A stretch of DNA of 9,991 nt, taken from the NCBI GenBank assembly GCA_034408875.1, contig JAWXCJ010000285.1:1-9991 (forward strand), read 5' to 3'. A program made the translations under genes and the position numbers. The notes under the pieces are model-generated. The model was not told the DNA's origin and did no database searches. It was given only the letters and a program-made list of their open reading frames with translations. Shown here in pieces: positions 1-5,826 of the stretch. Numbering within the stretch: the first letter of the stretch is position 1; the number at the start of each line of letters is the position of its first letter. The stretch comes from JANNHK01 sp034408875 (GTDB lineage Bacteria > Actinomycetota > Acidimicrobiia > IMCC26256 > PALSA-610).

Positions 1-402
1 GCGATGGTCGCCGACGTGATCGAAAACAACCCTGACCGCGACGAAGCCGAAGTGCGCGAGCGCATCACGACCCTCGTCAACGAGGGCCGGCCGGCCGGCG
101 GACCCGGTGGTCCGGGCGGCGGTCCCGGTGGTCGCGGCCACGGTCGCGGCCCCGGTCCCGGCTTCGACGCGGCAGCCGAGGCCCTCGGCATGGAGCCGAC
201 GGAGCTGGGCGACGCGATGCGTGAAGGCCAGACGATCGCCGAAATCGCGTCCGAGCAGGGCGTCGACGTCGACACCGTCATCGATGCGATGGTTGCCGAC
301 GCCCGCGAGCGCATCGAGACGTTCGTGAACGAAGGCCCGCAGAAGCCGCCCGCACCCGAGGCCGACGAGTCGACCGCCGACGCCGAAGACACCGCTTCCT
401 GA
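1..402 (+). CDS. Gly-rich repeat protein, 3' part (5' end outside window)
   Basis: The frame is open from the first base to a TGA at 400-402, so the start probably lies upstream of the window. The ATG at 4 is unlikely to be the true start, because the text after it (MVADV...ERITTLVNEG) matches an internal unit near the C-terminus (AMVADARERIETFVNEG), so residue 1 appears to fall inside a repeat. Order seen: end of one helical unit, a 26-residue Gly/Pro/Arg linker (bases 88-165), then a second unit with EGQTIAEIASEQGVDVDTVI, then an acidic Ala/Glu/Asp tail. Units of the type 'LG(M)..EL..A(M/L)..GQT(I/L)AE(I/V)A.E.GVDV..VI.A(M/L)VA' occur in many actinobacterial hypothetical proteins, often secreted. 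No catalytic motif is visible and I cannot assign a function. The gene ends 12 bp before the -35 box of the next promoter. Confidence 0.75.
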   Translation, partial: AMVADVIENNPDRDEAEVRERITTLVNEGRPAGGPGGPGGGPGGRGHGRGPGPGFDAAAEALGMEPTELGDAMREGQTIAEIASEQGVDVDTVIDAMVADARERIETFVNEGPQKPPAPEADESTADAEDTAS

Positions 403-414
403 AATACTTACCCC

Positions 415-443
415 TTGCCCCGTTCCCTCGGTCGTTCTAATGT
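415..443 (+). promoter_or_regulatory. Sigma-A-type promoter of the dioxygenase-TetR operon
   Basis: TTGCCC at 415-420, a 17-bp spacer and TAATGT at 438-443 form a well-spaced -35/-10 pair. Transcription would start near 450, leaving a ~25-nt leader with G-rich ribosome-binding sequence (GAGGGGTGGGG, 461-471) before the ATG at 476. The -10 box and half the spacer lie inside the inverted repeat at 425-465. Motif match only. Confidence 0.55.
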
Positions 444-465
444 GTTGCATTAGAACGACCGAGGG
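425..465. promoter_or_regulatory. Perfect 18-bp inverted repeat, candidate TetR operator
   Basis: Arms CCCTCGGTCGTTCTAATG (425-442) and CATTAGAACGACCGAGGG (448-465) are exact reverse complements separated by TGTTG. The repeat covers the spacer, the -10 box and the predicted transcription start of the promoter at 415-443. Because transcription should begin inside the right arm, the transcript would not carry the full hairpin. It is therefore better read as a DNA operator than as a terminator, although it could also act on transcripts arriving from the upstream gene. The TetR gene is the second gene of the operon, the classic autoregulatory arrangement. There is no T-tract on either side. Confidence 0.6.
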
Positions 466-475
466 GTGGGGCCGA

Positions 476-1357
476 ATGGTGAAGCTGACGGCGGGGCCGC
501 GCACCCTGCGGCGGGTGCCCGACGACTGGAACGACAAGGCGTACGAGCACATCGGCGTCCGGCCGCTGGCACCCACGATCGGCGCCGAGATCACCGGCGT
601 CGACTTGGGCCGGCCGCTCACCGACGAAGTGTTCGGTGAGGTCCACCGTTGCCTGTTGGAGTGGAAGGTCGTCTTCCTGCGCGACCAGCACATCGGCGAC
701 CGTGAGCACCTCGCGTTCGCCCGCCTGTGGGGCGACCTCGAGGAGCACCCGTTCATCCGATCGGGCGCAACCGACGACGTCGTGCGCTTCGAAAAGGGCG
801 CCAAGATGGGCGGCTACGAGAACCAGTGGCACACCGATGTCACGTGGCGGGCCGCGCCGGCGATGGGTGCCATCCTGCGCGCGATCGAGATCCCCGAGGT
901 CGGCGGCGACACCCTGTTCGCCGACATGGCCGCGGCGTACGACAACCTGCCGGAGTCGTTGCGGACACGCATCGACGACATGCGCGCCGCGCACGACTTC
1001 GTTCCGAGTTTCGGCTTGTTACTCGACGCCGAGCGCCGGGCCGAGATGCGGGAGCGCTTTCCCGCGGTGGACCACCCGGTGGTGCGCACACACCCGGAGA
1101 CGGGCCGCAAGACCCTGTTCGTAAACGGCGTCTTTACCACGCACATCGTCGGCCTCGACGAAGCCGAGAGCGAAGCGTTGCTCGACCAGCTCTACGCACA
1201 GGCATCGTTTGCCGAATATCAGTGCCGCTGGCGCTGGCAGGCGGGCGACGTCGCGATGTGGGACAACCGCGCCACGCAGCACTACGCGTGCTCCGACTAC
1301 TGGCCGGAGCGACGCGTGATGGAACGCGTCGCGATCGTCGGCGACCGTCCGTACTGA
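476..1357 (+). CDS. TauD/TfdA-family Fe(II)/2-oxoglutarate dioxygenase
   Basis: A 293-residue cytoplasmic oxygenase of the TauD/TfdA family, which couples 2-oxoglutarate decarboxylation to substrate hydroxylation, often releasing sulfite or a phenol. The N-terminal HIGVRPLAPTIGAEITGVDL is the family signature. Predicted metal ligands are H119 and D121 (in WHTDVTW) and H269 (TQHYA), and R280 sits 11 residues later to bind the 2-oxoglutarate carboxylate, the same spacing as H255/R266 in E. coli TauD. The full length fits the family (about 280-300 residues). I chose ATG 476 because the in-frame ATG at 440 lies inside the -10 box, and 476 follows a G-rich ribosome binding site. The substrate cannot be read from the sequence; taurine, alkyl sulfate and aryloxyalkanoate enzymes share these motifs. 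Probably co-transcribed with the TetR gene 9 bp downstream. Confidence 0.9.
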   Translation: MVKLTAGPRTLRRVPDDWNDKAYEHIGVRPLAPTIGAEITGVDLGRPLTDEVFGEVHRCLLEWKVVFLRDQHIGDREHLAFARLWGDLEEHPFIRSGATDDVVRFEKGAKMGGYENQWHTDVTWRAAPAMGAILRAIEIPEVGGDTLFADMAAAYDNLPESLRTRIDDMRAAHDFVPSFGLLLDAERRAEMRERFPAVDHPVVRTHPETGRKTLFVNGVFTTHIVGLDEAESEALLDQLYAQASFAEYQCRWRWQAGDVAMWDNRATQHYACSDYWPERRVMERVAIVGDRPY

Positions 1358-1366
1358 GCCGTACCC

Positions 1367-2020
1367 GTGCCGCGCGACGCGACCGCGACCCGCGAGGAGA
1401 TCATGGTGGCCGGGACGCGGTTGTTCGCGCGCCGCGGCCTTCACGCTGTCACAGTGCGCGAACTGCACGAGGCCGCGGGTCAGCGCAACGCGTCGGCACT
1501 CCAGTACCACTTCGGTTCGCGCGAAGGTCTGCTGCTGGCGATCGTCGAGCGCTACCAGAACCCGATCGACGAGGCGCGCGCCGAGTGGCTGGCGCGCGCC
1601 GACGATCTCGGCGGCTACGTCGAGGCGCTGGTCGAGCCGCCGGCCGCGTTGTTGTCGACACCCGCCGGCCGTCACTATCTCCAGATCATCAACCAGGTCG
1701 TCGGCGACCTCGGGCTCCGCGACTCGCTCCTGACCGAGCCCCCCAACGCCGTGCGCGCGTTGGCGGCGATGGCCGCCGAGATGGACGACGTGCCCACCGA
1801 CGAACGCAACGCGCGCGTTGCCAACGTCGTCGTGTTCGTCACCGCGGCGTTGGCGCACCGGGCCCGTCTCGTCGAGGCGCGCCGGGCGGTGCTCGATCAC
1901 GACGCGTGGGTCGCCGATCTCGTCACGTCGGTGATCGGCGCGCTTACTGCTCGGTCGGATCGCCCAGCCCGAACAGTTGGGTCACCGCGGCCACGTGCCG
2001 GGGCGCGCCCTCGATCGTGA
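1367..2020 (+). CDS. TetR-family transcriptional regulator
   Basis: A 217-residue protein with a TetR N-terminal domain: helix 1 around REEIMVAGTRLFARRG (9-24), then a helix-turn-helix at about residues 28-50 (VTVRELHEAAG...SALQYHFGS). The rest is the ligand and dimerisation domain, ending naturally near residue 195 (VADLVTSVIGALTA). The last ~22 residues are basic, low-complexity and lie antisense to the following minus-strand gene, so the stop codon may have been displaced. The start is GTG 1367, since the internal ATG at 1403 would remove helix 1; no clear Shine-Dalgarno is seen, and coupling to the dioxygenase stop 9 bp upstream is likely. Inferred role: repressor of its own operon through the palindrome at 425-465, with the dioxygenase substrate or product as possible ligand. 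Confidence 0.85.
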   Translation: MPRDATATREEIMVAGTRLFARRGLHAVTVRELHEAAGQRNASALQYHFGSREGLLLAIVERYQNPIDEARAEWLARADDLGGYVEALVEPPAALLSTPAGRHYLQIINQVVGDLGLRDSLLTEPPNAVRALAAMAAEMDDVPTDERNARVANVVVFVTAALAHRARLVEARRAVLDHDAWVADLVTSVIGALTARSDRPARTVGSPRPRAGARPRS

Positions 2021-2276
2021 GGCCGGTCTCGGCGCGTGTCGTATCGCCCCGCCGGACCCACAGCACTTCGAGGATCGAGCCGCGCACGGTGACATCGGGG
2101 CGATCGGGCGCACCGGGCGTGACCTGGACCCGTTCGATGAGGGGCCCGCTTTCGGTCGTGACCGCGAGGGTGAAGTCGCCGACGTCGAGCCCGAGATGCG
2201 CGGTGAAGGGCCGGTTCGGGAGGGCTTCGAGTTTCACGGTCGAGCGGATGGCGTCGGGGAGTAGGTGCATCGGCAC
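1944..2276 (-). CDS. Short protein resembling an SCP2/MDMPI C-terminal domain, probably 5'-truncated
   Basis: From GTG 2276 the product is 110 residues (MPMHLLPDAIRSTVKLEA...), ending at TAA 1944. PDVTVRGSILEVLWVRRGDT followed by GLTIEGAPRHVAAVTQLFGL resembles the C-terminal sterol-carrier-like domain of mycothiol-dependent maleylpyruvate isomerase-type proteins; family assignment is from pattern memory only. Those proteins are usually about 200-250 residues with an N-terminal DinB-like metal-binding domain, which is absent here. The frame stays open upstream to a stop at 2406-2408 and still looks protein-like (NVGRLGEHLDLPTDEQPVP) until about 2345, but it has no ATG, GTG or TTG there and then runs through the palindrome at 2355-2397. 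I read this as the remaining 3' part of a larger gene, or a short gene with GTG start. Its 3' end overlaps the TetR gene by 77 bp, tail to tail. Confidence 0.5.
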   Translation of the reverse strand: MPMHLLPDAIRSTVKLEALPNRPFTAHLGLDVGDFTLAVTTESGPLIERVQVTPGAPDRPDVTVRGSILEVLWVRRGDTTRAETGLTIEGAPRHVAAVTQLFGLGDPTEQ

Positions 2277-2354
2277 CGGCTGCTCGTCGGTGGGCAGGTC
2301 GAGGTGCTCGCCGAGCCGTCCGACATTCGCCGAGTCGGCGTAACGGTTGTCCGT

Positions 2355-2397
2355 GTTTGAAGCTAAGTGGCCGCTGGGCGGCCACTTAGCTTCAAAC
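2355..2397. repeat. Perfect 20-bp inverted repeat
   Basis: Arms GTTTGAAGCTAAGTGGCCGC (2355-2374) and its exact reverse complement (2378-2397) are separated by TGG; CCG/CGG can extend the stem past one bulged base (2351-2353 with 2398-2400). It ends 3 bp before the -10 box at 2401-2406 and covers the expected -35 region, so it could be an operator or activator site for the downstream gene. No T-tract follows on either strand, so a classic intrinsic terminator is less likely. It also sits where homology of the minus-strand gene at 1944-2276 fades. Confidence 0.65.
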
Positions 2398-2400
2398 CGG

Positions 2401-2413
2401 TAATATCACGGGC
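2401..2413 (+). promoter_or_regulatory. -10 box of a leaderless transcript
   Basis: TAATAT at 2401-2406 is a strong TANNNT -10 element in an otherwise GC-rich stretch. Seven bases later comes GTG 2414, the place where transcription should start, so the short ORF beginning there would be read without a leader. No convincing TTG-type -35 is present 16-18 bp upstream; that position is occupied by the 20-bp inverted repeat, which hints at regulation by a bound protein. Confidence 0.55.
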
Positions 2414-2491
2414 GTGACGCATCAGCGCAGCCGCCGATTTTGCTGCCCCCGGGCCCTCAACGGGCGCCGAGGGGCACGCGCGGTTTCGTAG
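2414..2491 (+). CDS. Putative leaderless Cys leader peptide (25 residues)
   Basis: GTG 2414 to TAG 2489-2491 encodes MTHQRSRRFCCPR... (25 residues, 7 Arg). The Phe-Cys-Cys codons are at 2438-2446. The ORF has no Shine-Dalgarno but begins at the predicted transcription start. Leaderless polycysteine short ORFs in mycobacteria are known to act as cysteine-responsive attenuators; this one has the same combination of leaderless start and adjacent Cys codons. The second Cys codon is the first three bases of the 12-bp stem at 2444-2523, so a ribosome stalled there would block that stem. The ligase ATG lies 66 bp after the stop. The function is inferred from geometry; conservation was not tested. 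The alternative is a chance ORF in GC-rich DNA. Confidence 0.5.
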   Translation: MTHQRSRRFCCPRALNGRRGARAVS

Positions 2492-2551
2492 CGACTCCAT
2501 CCGGCGCCGGCGGCCCGGGGGCATCTCCTCCCGCTGCTGCGTCCGAAGGAG
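2444..2551 (+). promoter_or_regulatory. Structured leader with SD-sequestering hairpin, candidate translational attenuator
   Basis: TGCCCCCGGGCC (2444-2455) pairs perfectly with GGCCCGGGGGCA (2512-2523), and GGCGCCG (2463-2469) with CGGCGCC (2502-2508) inside it. Directly after this, CTCCT (2525-2529) can pair with AGGAG (2547-2551), which is the Shine-Dalgarno of the ligase (AAGGAG 2546-2551, 6 nt before ATG 2558). A competing helix is possible: GGGGG (2517-2521) from the stem's 3' arm with CTCCC (2528-2532), one G-U pair, which would free the Shine-Dalgarno. A ribosome at the leader stop (2489) leaves both stem arms open to pair, while one stalled on the Cys codons covers the 5' arm. Predicted outcome: stall gives translation on, no stall gives off. 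Structures were drawn by eye, without energies. Confidence 0.5.
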
Positions 2552-2557
2552 TTCGCA

Positions 2558-3649
2558 ATGTCTGTCTCGATTCTCTCTCCCGATGAGCTCGCGCGCGCCC
2601 TGGCGCAACGCGACCTGACCGACCCGGCTGCGGGTCGCCATTGCATGCAACGCCTCGTCGACGACGTCGTCACCGCGCTCCGGCGCGCGTGGCGCTGCGA
2701 CGCGCACATGCATCGCGGTCCGCGCACCGTGTCCGTGCACGACAACTACGACGCGCTCGGGTACGAGCGCGACGCGATCACGAGAGACGCGCGGTACACG
2801 CGCTACGTCGACGCCGACACCGTCCTGCGCAGCCACACCTCGGCGATGGTGTCCACCGGATTGCGATCGATCGAACGCCGCGCCGACGACATGCTGCTGG
2901 CGTGCCCGGGAGTCGTGTACCGGCGCGACTCGATCGACCGGCTCCACACCGGGACGCCGCACCAACTCGACCTCTGGCGGGTGACGCGCGGGCGCGAGAT
3001 GACGACCGGTGATCTGAAGGAAATGGTCGAGATCGTCGTGCGCGCCGCACTGCCCGGTGCCGAGTACCGCGTCGAAGGCCGCGTGCACCCGTACACGACC
3101 AGCGGCCTCCAGATCGACGTGGCCAACGGCGACGAGTGGGTCGAGATCGGCGAGTGCGGTCTCGCGGGCGGTCATGTGCTCGCGGGCGCGGGCCTCGAAG
3201 GCACCGGTCTCGCGATGGGTCTCGGCCTCGATCGCCTCGTCATGCTCCGCAAAGGCATCGCCGATATTCGCCTCCTGCGCTCGGATGATCCTCGGATCGC
3301 GGGCCAGATGCTCGATCTCGGGTTGTACCGACCGGTGTCGACCCATCCGTCGATCGCGCGCGACCTGTCGGTTGCCGTTGCCGACGATGACGACGCGGAA
3401 GCACTCGGCGACCGGGTCCGGGACGCACTCGGTGACGATGCCGAAGCCGTCGAGGCAGTCGAGGTGCTGTCGGAGACGGCGGGCGGTGACCTTCCACCGG
3501 TCGCGCGCGAACGGCTCGGCCTACGGGCCGGGCAGAAGAACGTGCTCGTCCGCGTCGTGCTCCGGCATCCGTCGCGCACGCTTACTCGCGAGGAGGCGAA
3601 CGAGATCAGGGAGCGCGTGTTCGCGGCGATCCACCGCGGCCGCGGCTGA
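2558..3649 (+). CDS. Single-chain PheS-like ligase with C-terminal FDX-ACB domain
   Basis: A 363-residue class II aminoacyl-tRNA synthetase-like protein. Residues ~25-245 match the PheRS alpha catalytic core: LRSHTS (90-95), motif 2 YRRD (121-124) followed by HTGTPHQLD (130-138), and motif 3 GLAMGLGLDRLVML (217-230) with R226. Residues ~257-362 are an FDX-ACB (ferredoxin-fold anticodon-binding) domain, normally at the PheT C-terminus. The architecture equals mitochondrial single-chain PheRS, without the bacterial N-terminal coiled coil. The loop that in PheRS reads FPFT(E/H)PS, whose two Phe contact the substrate ring, is here HPYTTSG (177-183). Phe may therefore not be the substrate; proteins like this are known as uncharacterised PheS relatives in some bacteria. 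The start ATG is supported by AAGGAG 6 nt upstream. Expression is probably governed by the structured leader. A diverged PheRS remains possible. Confidence 0.85.
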   Translation: MSVSILSPDELARALAQRDLTDPAAGRHCMQRLVDDVVTALRRAWRCDAHMHRGPRTVSVHDNYDALGYERDAITRDARYTRYVDADTVLRSHTSAMVSTGLRSIERRADDMLLACPGVVYRRDSIDRLHTGTPHQLDLWRVTRGREMTTGDLKEMVEIVVRAALPGAEYRVEGRVHPYTTSGLQIDVANGDEWVEIGECGLAGGHVLAGAGLEGTGLAMGLGLDRLVMLRKGIADIRLLRSDDPRIAGQMLDLGLYRPVSTHPSIARDLSVAVADDDDAEALGDRVRDALGDDAEAVEAVEVLSETAGGDLPPVARERLGLRAGQKNVLVRVVLRHPSRTLTREEANEIRERVFAAIHRGRG

Positions 3650-3710
3650 CTGTCGGCGGCGGCCAAAACGTGGAGCCGAACGGCGGAACTCGGCGTGCGA
3701 TGAGCCGACT

Positions 3711-5810
3711 TCACCGCTGAGAGCGGCTCCAGGCCTCGAAATCGAGCACCAATGTCGCACTCCCGGCCGTGATCTCGTACCGACGACCCTCGAACGGGAC
3801 CGTGACGAACGGGTTGGCCATGCGGTGCTCCGTCGGTGTTGCCGCGACACCGTCGACCTCGAGTGGGCCCGTCGCTGCGAAGCTGAGGATCCCTTGCGAG
3901 GGTGAGTGGTACTCCACTGCGCCGAAGTCGGGGTCGACAGTCACTTGGGCGGCGCCGATGGCGGTACGGAAAGCGGCGAACGTTTCGTACTCCGCCGCGT
4001 TGCCGACCTCCACGACCCACACGTTCTCCGGCCCGCCCTCGGCGACGAGGTCGAAGGGTTCGGTGAGTCCACGCGTGAACACCCGCGCCGGATCGTGCTC
4101 ACGCCAACGGGTCGGGCGGGCCGAGAACAACGCGACGTAGCCTTCGTCGCGGCGCCCGAACGTCCAGTTGCCCTCGGTGACGACCTCGTCGAAATGTTCC
4201 CGCGGGAAGTACGCGTGCGTGTACGGCAGATACGTGAACTGGTCGAGAGGCGGACCGGGAAGTTCGAACGCCGGCGCGTAGATGTGGATGGCCGCCGTTC
4301 CGTGCTGTGCTGATCGTGGCACCGAACCGGTTCCGGTCCAGTAGCCGTCGCCGTCCGGCCACTCCGTTCCTTCTTCCGGCTCGTTCTTCGGATGCGTGGT
4401 GAACACGATCGCGTGCTCGTCGAGCGTCGCCTGCCACGCGTGCTCCTGCTCCGAGAACATTCCGAAACGGTGGTCCTGCGCGCTCGACAACATCACGTCG
4501 GGTGAGCGGTACGTATACGTGTGAACTTCGGTGAGCAGCCCGAAGTTGAGCACCGGCGCAACACTGTGCGCGAACGCCTGGGCCGCCGCCATGTCGTCGC
4601 CGACTGCGTCGCGCAGTGGCTTGAACGGGCTGAAGAAGCTGCTCTCCCAGAGGCCGTGCCCGTCGAGCGTCCGAATCGTGGTCGGTACGGCCTGCCACGT
4701 GACCTGCGCGCCGCGCTCCCACCAGAACGGCACATTCTCCGGGTCGTCGAAGTCGTAGCCGTAGGGCGCGTCCGGATCGGCCGTCACCTCGGCCAACGGG
4801 TCGAGCGGCACGTTCATGCGTTCCTCGTCGACAAATGTCTCGTCGGTGGTCGCAATGGTGCGGATTGCTTCCGGAAGCGAGTACTTCTGCGCGCGGGCGA
4901 ACAGCACCGCCCCGGCGTCGGTGATCGACTGATACGGCTCCGAGGTGTCGTCGAACAGCAGCTTCGACAGCCCGAACGTGTCCTGATCGAGGGCGGTGCT
5001 CTTGTCCTTCATATACGAGCGGCCGTGCGTGGCGCCGAAGTTCCCGTTCTGGAGGTGCAGGGCAATGTCGAGGAGGAACAGGTCGAGCACCATGGCGGCG
5101 CGGTTGGCGAGGTCGTCGTCGGGCGCGAACTCGACGAGGGTCAGCAGCGGGGTGACGTCCTTTTGGTAGTAGACGTCGGAGTGCCACTCCGTGAAGCCGA
5201 AGCGAACCTTCTCGTCGAGCCACTCGAGAATTCGTGTCTTCGCGTGCTCCGCGTGCTCCGCGCCCGTGCGACCGTCGTTCGTGAACGTCTCGTCGGGAAA
5301 CGCGAGCCCGGCCAGGTACTCGTCGACGTGAAAGATGATGCGGTGGTTCTCTGACCAGTACCACCTGTCGTCGACGACTCCCGGCGGCGTTGGCTCCGTA
5401 TACCAGTACTTGAACGCGACGAGCCGCTCCTTGATCGCGGCTTGCATGAGCGGATCGAGGTCCGATCCGTAGCTGTACCAGAGGTTCAGGAGGTAGAGGA
5501 CGTCGAAATCCGTCGTGTCCTCGAAACTGTCGATGCGCGAGAACATGGCGTCGAATGCTTCTGGTCCGATACCCGCCGCGTCGAACGAGAAGGTGTCGTC
5601 CCGGGCCGCGCGTTCGGCGTGGGCGACGACGCTCAGCGGATGCTCGGAGAGATCGGTCGTTGCGAACTCGAGGAAAGTGTCCTGAGCGTTGCGAAATTCG
5701 TCGTTCACGGCAGGCGCCGGCTCCTCGGTCGCGTCGTCGTCGCCGCTGTCACACGCGCCGACGACCAGGGTCGCCGCCAACAGTCCAGCGACAAGCGCCG
5801 AGGGATGCAT
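3711..5810 (-). CDS. Large secreted lipoprotein of unknown function, predicted alpha/alpha-toroid-like
   Basis: 699 residues. ATG 5808-5810 gives a lipoprotein signal peptide (MHPSALVAGLLAATLVVGAC, lipidated Cys20) followed by an acidic linker (DSGDDDATEEP), so it is exported and membrane anchored. GGAAG about 9 nt upstream is a fair ribosome binding site; longer upstream starts would bury the signal peptide. The first ~450 residues look helical and rich in Trp/Tyr, with WYWSENHRII (S153-E154-N155-H156), FGFTEWHSDVYYQKD (E208-W209-H210) and GATHGRSYM; the C-terminal ~150 residues look beta-rich. The SENH and GF(T)EWxSxxYY motifs recall uncharacterised (alpha/alpha)-barrel proteins with lyase- or hydrolase-like folds, and the conserved polar and aromatic residues suggest a carbohydrate-binding cleft. 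This is inference; no enzymatic family is confidently recognised. It converges on the ligase gene 61 bp away. Confidence 0.75.
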   Translation of the reverse strand: MHPSALVAGLLAATLVVGACDSGDDDATEEPAPAVNDEFRNAQDTFLEFATTDLSEHPLSVVAHAERAARDDTFSFDAAGIGPEAFDAMFSRIDSFEDTTDFDVLYLLNLWYSYGSDLDPLMQAAIKERLVAFKYWYTEPTPPGVVDDRWYWSENHRIIFHVDEYLAGLAFPDETFTNDGRTGAEHAEHAKTRILEWLDEKVRFGFTEWHSDVYYQKDVTPLLTLVEFAPDDDLANRAAMVLDLFLLDIALHLQNGNFGATHGRSYMKDKSTALDQDTFGLSKLLFDDTSEPYQSITDAGAVLFARAQKYSLPEAIRTIATTDETFVDEERMNVPLDPLAEVTADPDAPYGYDFDDPENVPFWWERGAQVTWQAVPTTIRTLDGHGLWESSFFSPFKPLRDAVGDDMAAAQAFAHSVAPVLNFGLLTEVHTYTYRSPDVMLSSAQDHRFGMFSEQEHAWQATLDEHAIVFTTHPKNEPEEGTEWPDGDGYWTGTGSVPRSAQHGTAAIHIYAPAFELPGPPLDQFTYLPYTHAYFPREHFDEVVTEGNWTFGRRDEGYVALFSARPTRWREHDPARVFTRGLTEPFDLVAEGGPENVWVVEVGNAAEYETFAAFRTAIGAAQVTVDPDFGAVEYHSPSQGILSFAATGPLEVDGVAATPTEHRMANPFVTVPFEGRRYEITAGSATLVLDFEAWSRSQR

Positions 5811-5826
5811 CGGCGCAGTCTTCCAG

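Noticed and set aside
425..465. Intrinsic terminator of the first gene
   Set aside because: There is no T-tract, and the repeat coincides with a well-spaced promoter for the next gene. Operator is the simpler reading, though a secondary role in ending upstream transcripts is not excluded.
727..2343. Very long Arg-rich open frame across the dioxygenase and TetR genes (and similar ones at 2363-3346 minus, 3172-4020 minus and 4099-5364 minus)
   Set aside because: They are antisense or shifted readings of GC-rich real genes: Arg/Ala/Pro-rich, without domain motifs, and covering genes with clear family signatures.
2444..2523. A tRNA or tRNA-like gene in the leader of the PheS-like ligase
   Set aside because: The 12-bp closing stem is too long for an acceptor stem, there is no GGTTCGA-type T-arm or CCA, and the D and anticodon arms cannot be drawn.
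2414..2557. A T-box riboswitch upstream of the synthetase-like gene
   Set aside because: No T-box TGGN consensus bulge, AG bulge or recognisable stem I is visible, and the region is largely occupied by the short ORF.
3650..3729. Terminator between the convergent ligase and lipoprotein genes (CCGCT 3714-3718 with AGCGG 3722-3726, or GAGCCG 3702-3707 with CGGCTC 3724-3729)
   Set aside because: The stems are 5-6 bp, mutually exclusive, partly inside the lipoprotein coding sequence and lack a T-tract.
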